In this document: one piece after another, positions 23,344 through 35,359 of the stretch
How the letters are laid out: the number at the start of each line of letters is the position of its first letter
How positions within the stretch are numbered: position 1 is the first letter of the stretch
NCBI GenBank assembly: GCA_963854835.1
Contig: OY978525.1
Coordinates: 5,103,501 to 5,167,500 of the forward strand
Direction: 5' to 3'
Length of the DNA stretch: 64,000 nt
Origin: Megamerina dolium
Taxonomy: Eukaryota > Arthropoda > Insecta > Diptera > Megamerinidae
Program-made: the position numbers and the translations under genes
Notes under the pieces: generated by a model
The model's input: only the letters and a program-made list of their open reading frames with translations
Databases searched by the model: none
Told to the model about the DNA's origin: nothing

Positions 23344-25440
23344 ACACATTTCGTTATCTCCAAGCAAGGGTACCCACTTCAATATTACGCTTTATCGGCC
23401 AAACTCTCCGAAACCAGACGTGATAGAGTATTTCGTAAACCGATTTCTTTGCCACTATTACTGAGTATTTACGCTACGACTTTGGCAAAAATTTTTGTAT
23501 GTATTTTGGTGCGAGCAACGTAAGTTTGTTTCCTATCACTGCTGTTGTTGTTGTTTTTGTTGTTCTTTTTGTTATTATTTTTTTTTTTTTTTTTCTATTA
23601 TTGTTTTTCTTTTCCGTATGAAAAACTTATTAAAATCACTTGAACGAACAATTGTAAACATAAACAGTGCGCGACACTTAATACAGATCACTTTAAGATA
23701 GGAGTTAAATTTATTTGTAAAAACAAATTGAATACGAATTGTATGATTTTCAAAAGCGAATAATTTCGAATAAAAACGAAATAAATTCTATGTATTAGAT
23801 AGTTATAAAAATTTGTATTTCTATTGGAATCGTAACTAATCTGACTATTAGAAAATTGGCTTATATTAAAATAAAATAAATTATTAATTTCTAAATGGCT
23901 AAAAGTCTTAAAAAAAGTATTGAAAATATTTTATATGTAAGTGGCGATTTTATACATTTTCGCCGCAAAAAAAATGAATTTTCATAAAAACGTGTCTCCA
24001 CTAAGTTGTATTTTCATGAGTCAAAGAATTGCAACAAATGACATTTCAAGTACTCATGCTTTTTTTCTATTAAGAGAACACATTTTGCGTTTCAATTTGG
24101 GTCCGAGCTATACAAATTTGAATTTGAATTATGAAAAAGTGGAAAAAATGCAGATTTTCTAAGTAGAAAGTAAGTACATTTAAAAATTTATTGGAATTGT
24201 ACACTTTCTCGTAGAAAAGTTATTATAATTTTATTATTATTATTATTATTATTTAATATTCATTATTTTATGTTTAAGTAAAAATTAAGGAGAGGCCTCA
24301 GTGCTGTCACTCATTTGCACGCCGTTTACCATAGACTGCAGTGTTGGATTATAGTTTTGACATAATTTTCCTTCAAAATTCAACTCGGACCATTTTCGCT
24401 TATTTTTAATATTTTTTTTTTGTGACTTTTTTTATGAATTTACATTAAAAAAGTATTAATCGAAATTATATGTTTTATAAAAGTGAGAATTTTAAATGGC
24501 GTACACTGTAGCTATGCATATGAGCAAACCTAAAAATATTTTGGAGATAAAAAGTTTGCTAAAAGAATTTCAAATTCTATTTCCTTATACCACAAAGTTC
24601 CTTATACAGAAAGTTATGCCTTCTTAAGAGAGTATGAATATTATTTATTTGTAGGTATACGAATGCTTAAAGATAGATAGTATTTTCGAAAGGCTAGTAA
24701 GTTTTTAATTTATGCATTCTTACGTGTTTTTAACTTTTTTTTTTTTTTTTTTGTAAATTTAAAAATAAAAATTAATTTATGCAATAATATTCTTATATTT
24801 CTCTGATAGTATACGAGTGTGTATGATACATGCTTATGACCCAATATTTTAATGCTTGTTTTTCTCAGTACAAAAAAACAATCCAGTTCAACTAGCCAAT
24901 CATCAACATCAGAATAATTATTATAATTATTACTTTACATATGTTTGACTGTCATTTGATCTTCAATCAAGCTTTGCCTCATAATCGTTGTGTTCATCAT
25001 TGAGAAATTTATGCTTGCAACTGATAGCCCAGATCTTGTCCCGTTGCCTTTCTACAATTATCAAGAAAAATTGATTGCGTTATTAATTATTTCTACACTT
25101 GGATTGCATGTTTATCGATAAAATTATCATTTCACTTTGTTGTAATGTATTTTGATAATTTTCTATATGCAGATGCAGATGTTTTTGCATGAAACTGAGG
25201 CGTATCTAAGCGGATATTTTGCCACAGATGGTTCAACTCTCAGCTATATGTTACTTGCATGTAACTATTTATAATGAATGCGAATGAATACATTTTAAAC
25301 GAAACATTATTTTATGATAAATTCAATTTTTCCCCTCTTTCCACTTTCCACCATTTATGCGTGCAACACCAATGATCACTCTGAAGAAGAGTGTCAATTA
25401 ATTTGCCAATAGAAAGTTTCAAGCAATTGGCACTATCATA
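23344..25440. other. Noncoding, nothing recognised
   Basis: AT-rich DNA with T runs near 23580 and 24730 and an ATT repeat at 24232-24252. Short frames of 60-73 codons are unsupported. Confidence 0.45.
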
Positions 25441-25496
25441 GCGACAACAACAACAACAACAAAAAGTACAACAACAACAACAACAACAACAACAAC
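25441..25496. repeat. (CAA)n microsatellite, interrupted
   Basis: Two CAA runs separated by AAAGTACAA. Not in a coding context. Confidence 0.93.
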
Positions 25497-25739
25497 GACA
25501 TTAGTAATAATAAAGAGCCAACATGTCTAAATTACAATTTATGCACACTACGAGTATGGCTGCAGCAGCGACAGCAGGAAAATGAGGATAATTATACTGG
25601 TTTCATGCAAAAGCAAAATAGAAAAAAAAAAAGTAGGAAAACAAAACGAATCAAACTAAAAAAATGAATAACATTAATGAATATTGTTGTTGTTGTTCTT
25701 CTTCTTCTGCTTCTTACTGATGTTGCGTATGGACACATA

Positions 25740-27372
25740 CAGTGGCGGAAATTTCTATAGGGTCAAACTTATTTTAATTTATTTTATTTCGGTCAAATAT
25801 TTGTAACCACTTGAAGAAATCTGCGGGCATATAGAAAAATATATATTCGATTTAACGATGTCCGTCCGTCTGATCGTCAACTGGCTGGTTCGCACGATAA
25901 CTTGAGCAAATATTGAGCTATTAGGACGAAATTTGGCATAAATAACCTATGATCCAAGGGTATGGAGGAGATTGATAATGCGCATGATCGCTCAGCTGAC
26001 ACGCCCACACCAAACATTTAAAGTGACTAACCTCGGAATTTTCCAAACATTTAACTTGCTATAACTCACTTATTACACTATTTGAGACAGTAATATTCGA
26101 CATGTGGAGTTCTTTTATACTACTACATAATCTTGCTAGAAATAGGCGAGCCACGCCTACTTTTTATAGTAGCTTCCATATAAAGTGCCTGAATTTCTTT
26201 TAAATATAAACCGCTGTAACTACGTCAATCTTTCGTCTAAGTGAACCATATTTAACGCTTAGATTAATATGGCACTCGGAAATAATTTGGCAAGAAATCA
26301 GTGTGCTAAGCCTAGTTCTTATTGGAGCTCTCATACAAAGTTGCGGAAATTTCAATAAAGTTAAAACCGACCTAAATTATGAAATATTCAGCGTAGAACA
26401 ACAAAACTTAAGTTTTGGGTTAGTATTGTAAGTATAACCAGATTCACAAGAAATGGTCTAGCCACGCCTACGGTTTATAGTGGACCCCATACAAAATGAC
26501 CATATTCTTTAAAATTTAAACCGCTGTAACTGCTGCAGTTTTTTGCTTAGAGCAACCATAATTGATATTTCGATAAATATTGTAGTCGGAAATAAGCTGG
26601 CATACAATTAAAAAGCCACGCCCACTTTATTATGTAGCTCTCATACAAAGGTGAGGAAATTAACCGCCATAACTTACGAACTATTCAGCATAGAACAACC
26701 ATATTGAAGTTGTGAATTAGTATTGGAAGGATAACTAGATTTACAAGAAATAGGTTAGCCACGCCCACTGTTTATAGTAGCCCCCACACAAAATGGCCGA
26801 ATTTCTTTTAAATTTAAACCGCTGTAACTTTGGCAGTTTTTTGCCGAGTACAATCACAATTGACACTTGAATCAATATCGTGGTCGAAAATAAAGTGCCA
26901 AAAAAACAACATGCCACGCCCACTTCTTAATACAAAATTACGAAAAATGAAAAAAACTTAAACAGCTATAAAATACGAACTTGCATAGGACCACCAAATT
27001 TAAAATGTGGATTAATGTTGCAAAGATAATTACAATTACAAAAAAAAAAAAAGACACGGCATGCCCACTTTTTTTAAATAGCTCCCATACAAAGCCTCGA
27101 ATTTATCTTAAATTTTAAAACACCCATAACTTACAAAATACTTCGCCACAGGTCAACCATATTTCTTTATTATTTCTCAAGAAATTGTTGAGCCACGCCT
27201 ACTTTTTAATATGGCTCCTATACAAGAGAAGTAAAATCCCATTTCATTTTTAAATAAACATTTTAGTATTTAATGAAAATATCAGAACGAATAAAATTAC
27301 ATTTTCATCAAAGCACAAAGCACAAAGAAAATTATTTCCTCAATTTCGAGTATATGACCATTTCCACCACTG
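25740..27372 (+). mobile_element. TIR element carrying a family 2 tandem array
   Basis: The ends are CAGTGGCGGAAAT (25740) and, inverted, CAGTGGTGGAAAT (ending 27372), a 12/13 match. Both are flanked by TA (25738-25739, 27373-27374), as for Tc1/mariner-type elements. Inside, a leader with TTTAACGATGTCCGTCCGTC, TGGCTGGTTCGCACGATAAC and ATTGAGCTATTAGGACGAAA is followed by about eight units. Their CCACGCCYAC cores fall near 26151, 26302, 26459, 26611, 26756, 26909, 27059 and 27190. The unit is about 150 bp, with alternating variants that give a higher-order period near 300 bp. No transposase remains. The leader also occurs at 43.4 kb. Confidence 0.72.
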
Positions 27373-27374
27373 TA

Positions 27375-28475
27375 GATACACGTACTATGTATTTGGTATG
27401 TGCATACATTTAATGCCAATTGAATATGTGATGTGTACGACAATGATAATTAATCGTTGCATTTTGTAGGACAACATGCTTAAATTGTTGTTGTTGTTGT
27501 TGCTATATATATATTTTTTTTTTCTTTTGAAATTGTTGTTTAATAATAATGCCCGATGTTGCTACATACGAGTATTTGCTGTTGCTGCTGTTGCTTTTGA
27601 TATGATAAGTTAATAATCGAACAACGTATAACATCACACATTGATCGAACATTTCTGATCGTCGATCTGTTGTCTTTGTTATTTTTTTTTCTTCTTCTTT
27701 ATATTCTTCATAGTCTTCATCACATTTGATGCTCATTATCAATTGCACTCTATGAGTACGCTTAGGCCATGTAGACTAGCAATGTAATGTGTGACAGGAA
27801 ACTGTGTGCAACAAGTAGCATTATCATCACGACTAGCATACTTATAATGAATAGATGAGAATATGTATGTATGTATATATGTATGTGTACATAGATAAAT
27901 ATAAGTTTCTGCAACATTGTAAGATTTTATTATGTAAAATTGTATATGTAGTTAGTTAATCGATCGTCTCGATGGTCTCGATGGTCTCGATCTGTATGCC
28001 ACAGACCAGCACATACAAGTTACATGGTTACAATTATTATACATAAATTAAAAAGAAAAATCGATTAACACTTTTCACATACGACCACAAACTATCGGTT
28101 GTTCATGCTACCTGAGACAAGTTGGAATATCAAATTGTAGTAATTATGATTTAAGCATACGGTGTGTCTACATAAATCAAATTATAGTAGAATTATTATA
28201 AAATTACCATTACAATACTCGTATATAGTATGTTCCTAGTTTAATTTTATAGATTTCGAAGAGACAGAGACAAGTCTTTTTATTGTTTCCAAATCAAAAA
28301 TTAGAAATGTATATTTTCAAAACACTAATTTTATATTTTCGTGCATTTAGTATGAAAATATATATATGGAATATTAAATTAGTTAATTAAACTTCTTAAT
28401 TGTCGTAATTATTATCATATATAATCAGTTTCAATGTGATAATTTGATATTTTTGCATGAAACGTATGAAATCAG
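27375..28475. other. Noncoding with short repeats
   Basis: Contains (GTT)n near 27484-27503, three tandem GTCTCGATG units at about 27966-27992 and TATG repeats near 27865-27885. No coding evidence. Confidence 0.5.
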
Positions 28476-28479
28476 ACAT

Positions 28480-29640
28480 ATGGAAGCATCAATTTGTATG
28501 GCAGATAGGCGTGCTTTTCATCCAATTACGATCAACTTCCAACTAATCCATTCTATGACCAAAATGAACTTTATCTACTGAGTTTCAACTTCATCATTGT
28601 ATAATTTCTTGTGCAACGTAGATAAAAGGCATAAAATAGCACTCTTTTGTATGGCAGGTGGGCGTGTTTGTCATATGATTTCACTTAATTTTAAACATAT
28701 GTACTCCTATTTCAAATATAATCACATGCAGCGAGTTTTAGCTTGATAACTTGATAATTTCGTGCGTAAAGTCTGAAAACATACATTCGAAAACATAATT
28801 TTGTATGGGAGGTAGGCGTAATTTTCATCGGATTCTGCTTTTTTTTGTAGTATATTTATTCCACGATCATATCATCTTCACACACTAATTTTCAACTTTA
28901 TAACTAAATATTTGTTGTGTGCAAAGTGCAAAAAAAGGCCTTCAACAACCTACTTTTGTATGGGTGATATGGTTGTTTTTCATTAGATTTTGCCAATTTT
29001 TGAACTACTCCGTTCGTTGGCAAATACATTTGTATGCAGGAAGTTTCAGTGTAATATATTGACATTTTCGTGCGAAAAGTGTGAAAACATACATACGAAA
29101 ACATAAATTTGTATGGGAGGTAGACGTAAATTTCATCTGATTACATCTAGTTTTTTCGATGTCCATTCTGCAATAAAATTATTATTATATTTCAAGTTTA
29201 AGCTTTATACTTGTATATTTTCAAGGAAAAATTGTGAAAAAAAAACTCATTCAACCATCTACTTTTGTATGAGAGGTAGTCGTGGTTTTCATTCGATTCC
29301 GCCTATTTTCAAACTAGTTCATTTGTTAGACAATATAATCATATACGGTGATTTTCAGCTTGATAGGTTGATAAATTCTGGCGCAAAATTCGAAAAGCTC
29401 AGTTTGGAAGCATGCTTTTGTATGGAAGGTATGTTTAGTTTTCATCTGATTACGTTTATATTCCAATATATTGATACTGTGATCAAAAAAATTTTATGTA
29501 AAAAATTTTATCTTACTAATTGTACATTTTCAAGCGAAAAATGAGGAAAAACATATTCAGCAACATACTTTTGTATGGCGAGTAATCTTGATTTTTGTCA
29601 GATTTCACCTATTTACGAACTTATTCTTTTGTTGGTAAAA
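28480..29640 (-). repeat. Tandem array, family 1, about 154-bp unit (8 units)
   Basis: Reverse-strand copies of the core appear as TTTTGTATGGGAGGTAGGCG near 28493, 28648, 28800, 28955, 29107, 29262, 29418 and 29569, a step of 152-156 bp. Between cores lie GAAAGTTTCAGTGTAATAT-like and TTTTCGTGCGAAAAGTGTG segments, complementary to those of the + strand arrays. Part of it stays open as a 143-codon frame (29113-29544), which I regard as accidental. Confidence 0.87.
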
Positions 29641-31150
29641 ATAATATTATGTACCAATTTTCCGTTGAATTGCCTTAATAACTACAGCGTTTTAGAAATC
29701 GAAATTCAATTCTAAAATAGGCTTGTGGAATTTTACATATTTTCTACATAATTTTAACAATTTTTTTATATAACAATTATCATATATTATTGAATTCGTT
29801 CCATGCTGAGGATAGCTAAGCCCCTTATAACATAGTTTAAATGTTCCAAAAGCTCTAAGAACTGTTTTTGGTTCAATACTGAAGCACAAGTCATATTTTT
29901 ATGGAAAAACTAATATCACTTAAAGATTTAGAATCCAGTGGTGCTGCAATACAATCAAAATCAACATAATTTAATATGTTAAAAATTTTGACAAGCTCGT
30001 TTATGCATAAAATATTCTCTAACAATATTTTAACAAGCCTCTTACGCTGTAAGGACAAAATTTGCATAATTAAAATATTGCCAACACCCTTCGGATGCAT
30101 GTGTATGCAACATTTGTTGCTCGAGATATGTTCTACCACTGTGTTTGTTTGTTTGTTTTGCATATATGCGAATCTATATACCTACATATCTACTATTAAA
30201 TTATATAGGAGCATACATACTCGTACACTTGCTCAATACTCAATCCAATAATGCCCTTTTACACCCTTTTACAATGCAATGGAATATGCATAAATGTACA
30301 TGTATAAGCATACACATGCAAAATAAGTATAAAACACACACACATACACACACATTGATATAAATATACTCATTATTTTATATTAACCAATATAGCAAAG
30401 AGCCCTAACAACCAAACCACGGTAGATATGTAGCGCTTTACCTACCATTCGACCCTATCTCAGACAATGCATATGCAAATGTCCTCTCTCTCCTTCTCTT
30501 CATTGCCATCCTCTTTATGTGTGGCTCTTACTGTGATCGTAGTTATTTTTGTCGTTGGCTGTTCTTGCTGACGTTTCTGCTTGACCACTGTGTTGCATTT
30601 GGCTCTCACGTTGTTTCATTTTCGTTATCTTGGTCTCTCTTTCTTTCCATCCTTGAATTATATGCTCTTTCTTTTTTAAGTGTCTGCATGAATTTCTCTC
30701 TGCGTCGTCCCATGTTATTTTGTTGATATTATCGTACTTTCAGAACTTTTCTTATACTCATACAAATGCATTAATATCACCTACGAATATTGCTCATACA
30801 TTTATCCACCCACTCATATTAATTTCCATACTCTTATTCTAATAGAATATCCCTGTGGAATAAACTAAATGCTAAATGTTATAAGAAAATTTCTGAATCG
30901 TGCTTTCATTGATAATATCTTAAAGGAATCTTGCAAAAGATGCGTTTTTTTTAAAGATATTACTTTTTGGCAAAGAATTACGATATGTATCGATGATCCA
31001 GAATTGTTGATTACACAGTGTAACGCACCCTCTCACACCTCAATCTCAAACGACAGCATTTCCCCTTGGTAAAAAAAAATTCTTAATTCGATTTTGTTCT
31101 ACTACGTACGTGACAATTTATTTTCCATTGGTTTAAAGTTTGGCTTTTTA
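29641..31150. other. Noncoding, nothing recognised
   Basis: Contains a CA-rich patch at 30333-30356 and CT-rich DNA near 30483-30500. Several 60-90 codon frames show no motif. The minus frame at 29891-30163 and its overlapping + frame 29976-30251 cannot both be real, and neither has support. Confidence 0.45.
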
Positions 31151-31156
31151 GGTCAA

Positions 31157-31505
31157 AATTTTTTTTTCCTTGTTCACTCCTCTTGGGAGCATAGGGCCTC
31201 AACAAGACTCTTCCATCGTACACGGTTCTGTGCTGTTACTTTTTCGCCGTCCCATGGTGTGTTGACCTCGGCTAGCTTGTGCAATATCGATCTACTCCAA
31301 GTATTTTTTTTTTTACCGACCTCGACCTCTGCTCCCTTGTGGGTTCCAGTCTAGTGCCATTCTTGTAATGCTACCTGAAGGTTTTCTAAGCGTGTGACCT
31401 ATCCATCGCCATTTTCTGTTTTTGATTTGCAACAGGACGGGTTCTTCATTCGATAGTCTCCACAGCGCGGCGTTACTGATGGTGTTCGGCCAGAAATTAG
31501 AAGTA
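31157..31505 (-). mobile_element. LINE 3' fragment (RT C-terminal tail)
   Basis: The minus strand reads KNRKWRWIGHTLRKPSGSIT, then RMALDWNPQGSRGRGR, the conserved C-terminal tail of a non-LTR polymerase. A T run at 31157-31168 next to CCTTGTTCACTCC is the poly(A) tail in reverse, giving the 3' end. A T-run expansion near 31306 and a base change break the frame. It is close to the 33.7-kb copy and more distant from the 9.3-kb copy. Confidence 0.84.
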
Positions 31506-31579
31506 GAATCATGCAATTTGAAAAATCACATATAAAATTACATTTCGGATAGTTTTTTTCTTTGGAGACCTTTATTCAA

Positions 31580-31760
31580 ATTTTTCAGGAATTTTCTTGG
31601 AACATTTTAACCTTCTAGCTACTACCCGTATGGGTCATTTTTAGCCTTTTTCCGAAAACTCTCATAAAACTCAATATTTGGTAGGAGATCAAGGGTTAAA
31701 GTCTTCCACAAAAATATTCTTCGTAAATTTTCACTATGATTTGCTGAAGACAAAAAATAT
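31580..31760 (+). repeat. Dispersed repeat, partner of 8580-8790
   Basis: Shares the ordered motifs TTTTAACCTTCTAGC, AAGGGTTAAA and a CACAAAAATATTC(T/C)T segment with the 8.6-kb copy. It lies between a LINE tail and a SINE. Class unknown. Confidence 0.55.
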
Positions 31761-31780
31761 GTACTACTTATAGGTAACAG

Positions 31781-32052
31781 GTGCGTTGGATTTCTGATCT
31801 GTAAGTCGTGGGTTCAATCCCCGGCAATTCTTCCGACAGTAACAACTTACAATGAAAAAGCTTCTAAAAAAGAACTCTGTGACAAAGCCCAGAGAAAGTT
31901 ATGTCACAAGGGTTCTGCCATTCGGATCCGGCTAAAATAAGTAGGTCCCTTCTAATACTGTCCAATTTTAACATGCACAACAGCAATGGAAGAGAAGCTC
32001 GGCCAGTGAGCCCTTCGGGGCTTTTAGTGCCACATATATATATATATATATA
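31781..32052 (+). mobile_element. SINE-A copy with internal deletion
   Basis: Contains TTCTGATCTGTAAGTCGTGG followed by GTTCAATCCCCGG (box B-like), then jumps straight to AATTCTTCCGACAGTAAC. Compared with the 46.8-kb copy, about 70 bp are missing between two GGC trinucleotides, leaving one GGC. The box A end is also lost. The 3' part (CTTCTAATACTGTCCAA, GAAGCTCGGCCAGTGAGCCC, TTTTAGTGCCACATAT) is complete, and the tail is (TA)n. Confidence 0.9.
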
Positions 32053-32928
32053 AACTTTAGATATAGCCCATTCTACTGGGTGAATATACTTTCACAAATT
32101 ATTGCATGTATTGAACAAAATTAATTATTAAGTCAGCCATCTTGCCGCATACAACTCATCCTTTTGCCAATGCAATTAACCCTACTCCGTCCTATGAATA
32201 TTTCACCCGCTCCTTATGTCAGTATTTTCAGAACAACATCACTACACTCCAAATATAAGTACTCTTCACTCATATATACACCTTAAAATATACATACACA
32301 TACACACGTATTTATAAGTACGAATACAAATGGATTAAAATGAAGGAGTTGGTCGTAGGGACGACACATATGTATGTATTGCAGGACATAACGAAAGAGA
32401 GAACAACATATGTTTTAATTTGATGTTTACAATTGTTGGGCGCCTACTGCTTTCCAAAATAATACAAAAACAATGTGAAGACTACCACTGCTGCCATGTT
32501 GCATGTTATCCTTGCAGCAATACTGCTGCTATTATACTATTTGTTGCCGCATTCAGTATGTATTCAAATCAGTGGTGGAATGAAAGAAGGAACCAACTGA
32601 AAGATGATGATGATGATGATGATGAAGAAAATTAAATGAAAATGATTATGAAGAAGAAATTGTTTCTTGGAATAACTAGAAGGGGTGGTATTATTGCTGA
32701 AATTTGGTAGTAGTCGAATGCCGATGTCTGTGTATGTATTATATGAGGCGAGTACAAAGAAGAATGAAGGCAAAATATATGTGGTTTTGCAATCAGACTC
32801 AAATGTTTGCTTGCAATTGCATTACACAATACTTTCTTGTTGTTGTTGTTGTTGTTGCTGATATTGGTGTTGATGTCAGCAGTGGTCAATTGCGAAAATT
32901 TGAAGTTGTAATCCTCTAGGACGATGAC

Positions 32929-32960
<32 letters not shown>

Positions 32961-33650
32961 CGATGACCAAGACTGTATATTCTGTTGTGAGTTGTGAGTT
33001 GAGGAGACTACTGGCCGGTCAATTGTAAATTATAATAGTACAGCACATTATAAAGTCAATACATGTTATTATTGTCGTTGTTGTTGTTGTTGTTGTTGTT
33101 CATTGTTTGTTTGATAACTTTAAGGAGCTTCTAGAAATTATATATGTATATTATGCAACTTATGCACATACGAGTATGCGTATGCGCATGTGTTTGTATA
33201 AGAATATATGTTAATATGAATTTATGTATGAAGGTTTGGAGGGTATAAAAATATTCAGAGTGTGGGAATACACTGTTAATGAGGTAAAATTGTACAAATA
33301 TGATTATTAAGCTGGGTCGATGTAAAAATCCAAATTGTTCACCGATTAGATGAAAGATTCCCGTAAGAGCATCACGGTAGCATTGGAAATTTTGTTTTTG
33401 GACCATCCTAAATGAATGGGTTTTCGATCTTGAGCTTGCCTAACTTTGACATTTGACAACTGATTTGCTTATATTATATACCGAAGAAAATGTAACGAAC
33501 AGCAATAGATTTGGTTTTCAAAAATCATTGATCTTCGAGATACGATTCGGTTACTTTAGTCAGTAGCTCAGAGTTGTACGCCATAGCTTAAATTTTTTCG
33601 TTAATAATTCTGAAGCATTTAATACTTTCGTACTAGAAGTGTTTTATAAA
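32053..33650. other. Noncoding with GAT and GTT repeats
   Basis: Contains GAT repeats at 32604-32625 and 32920-32970 and GTT repeats near 32838-32858 and 33074-33101. Frames through these give poly-Asp, poly-Ile or poly-Val strings and are not genes. Confidence 0.6.
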
Positions 33651-33938
33651 AATTTTTTTTCCTTGTTCACTCCTCTTGGGAGCATAGGGCCTCAACAAGA
33701 CTCTTCCATCGTACACAGTTCTGTGCCGTTATTTTTGCGTCGTCCCATGTTGTATTGACATCGGCTAGCTCGCGGAATATCGACCTACTCCAAGTATTTT
33801 TTGGCCGACCTCGACCTCTGCTCCCTTGCGGGTTCCAGTCTAGTGCCATTCTTGTAATGATATCTGAAGGGTTTCTAAGATTGTGACCTATCCATTGCCA
33901 CTTTCTATTTTTGATTTGCAACAGGACGGGTTCTATTT
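33651..33938 (-). mobile_element. LINE 3' fragment (RT C-terminal tail)
   Basis: The open minus frame 33921-33667 reads MQIKNRKWQWIGHNLRNPSD, RMALDWNPQGSRGRGRPKNT and CVRWKSLVEALCSQEE, the C-terminal tail of the same LINE family as at 31.2 kb. The 3' poly(A) is the T run at 33651-33659. The frame is unbroken, so this is the youngest of the three tail copies. Confidence 0.87.
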
Positions 33939-34147
33939 TATTAAATTAATAAATAAGAAATTTACAGCAGTATCTAAATTTTCGAGTGGTGCATATTTGA
34001 AACTCTTTTCCTTTGTATGTGAAGCGACCCAATCTAATGTAAGAAACTTATATAAATGACCATTGAGTACCATAATTATATATATTATTTGTATAGCTGC
34101 ATAATTAATAGTTCTGTTGTCGAGTATTAAATTTATGTTGCAGAACT

Positions 34148-34345
34148 ACCGCAGCTGTGGTTAGTGCGTTGGCCCTCTGAGCTTTAGGTCGCCGGTTCGA
34201 TTTCCGTTGCAGTTAATTCGAAACAACTTTTATGTCTGAAAGATAAAAGTTTGTTTATTGCCTGTCTGCAATCATAGGCAATTTTTATCGATATTAACAA
34301 ATTTCCTGAAAAAGCTTTAGAGAAAGCTTTGCGACAAAGCTCCGA
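34148..34345 (+). mobile_element. SINE-B, tRNA-derived, related to SINE-A
   Basis: The head resembles a tRNA: GCAGCTGTGGTTAGTGCG at the box A position and GGTTCGATTTCC (34194-34205) at the box B position. The body diverges from SINE-A, but AAAGCTTTAGAGAAAGC and GCGACAAAGCTC align with the corresponding SINE-A AAAGCTTCTTAAAGAAC and GTGACAAAGCTC. It is therefore a related but distinct subfamily. Confidence 0.75.
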
Positions 34346-34560
34346 AAAACTTATATAAACAAATTTCTAGAATTTAGCAAATATCAGCCAACCAACTTGT
34401 AACGCAAATAATACGGAAAAATAGTCTCGACCATGGGTTTTTGAAGCTTCTACTGCCAATAAAGCTACCAAAAACTTATATAAAAAAACTTTCTGTCGTG
34501 TAGCAAATGTCAGCAAACTAACTTGTAACGCAAAATAATACCGAAAAATAGATTGTCCGA
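34344..34560 (+). repeat. Direct duplication, about 130-bp offset
   Basis: The pair AACTTATATAAACAAA...TAGCAAATATCAGCC and AACTTATATAAAAAAA...TAGCAAATGTCAGCA both continue into AACTTGTAACGCAAA and AAAAATAG. The two copies are about 130 bp apart and lie directly 3' of SINE-B. Confidence 0.65.
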
Positions 34561-34589
34561 TATTGTGGTGTACTGAAAAACATGATGTC

Positions 34590-35015
34590 AAATTTTTTTA
34601 TTATGAAAAAACCTATTTTTCGACAATTTTGCATAAATTTTTGGACAAATTTCGAATTTTTAAATTATGCAATAATTTTATTTTCACGTTTTTCCAAAGA
34701 ATTTTGCAAGTTATGTCAGATTTTTCAATTTTGTAAAATTTACTTTCGACTTTATTGCGAAAATCTTTGCAATAGTGAAGAATTTTTAATTTTTACGCAA
34801 TTTTATTTCGACTTTGCTTTCCATTGCAAATATTTCGCGATAATGTCGAAATTCAAATTCTATACATTCTTTTCGGCATTACTACGCGATTTTTTGTTGC
34901 AATTTTGCCGAAAATGTAACAAGCAAATTTTCGACATTATTGTAGAAAATTTTGCAATAATATCGAAATATTTTATTTTCGACATTATTGCAAAATTTTT
35001 TGCAATAATATCAAA
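34590..35015. repeat. Palindromic array of TTGCAATAATGTCGAAA words
   Basis: GCAATAATGTCGAAA and its reverse complement TTTCGACATTATTGC alternate at irregular 35-45 bp spacing, separated by T-rich linkers, so the DNA could form many small hairpins. The 148-codon + frame at 34582-35028 is a by-product rich in Phe and Ile. A matching array lies at 50.3 kb. Confidence 0.75.
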
Positions 35016-35328
35016 TAATATTTTTTAAATTAAATGCATTAAATGTGAGTTTTTTAAATTAAATACATGAAATTATGCTGAGCTTTGTCATAAAGCTTTT
35101 TTCAAAAGTTAACATTAATGCTCCTTTTTTTATTTGATTATATTTTCAATAAAATTTTTAGCATTTCGTACCACTGTATGTAAAATGACCATATGAATCA
35201 TTCAAAAATATTAAATGAGATTTGTGAGATATTTCAAGTGCATTATGCATAAGTGCATAATATTATATATTTTCTCTCACTCTCTTGTTCTTTTTCGTTG
35301 CTTCGCTTGAGCATATTATGATAATAAC

Positions 35329-35359
<31 letters not shown>

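Noticed and set aside
29113..29544. 143-codon + frame
   Set aside because: It lies wholly within the reverse-oriented family 1 array and repeats its unit.
34582..35028. 148-codon Phe/Ile-rich frame resembling a membrane protein
   Set aside because: It is a translation of the palindromic GCAATAATGTCGAAA array; composition explains the hydrophobicity.
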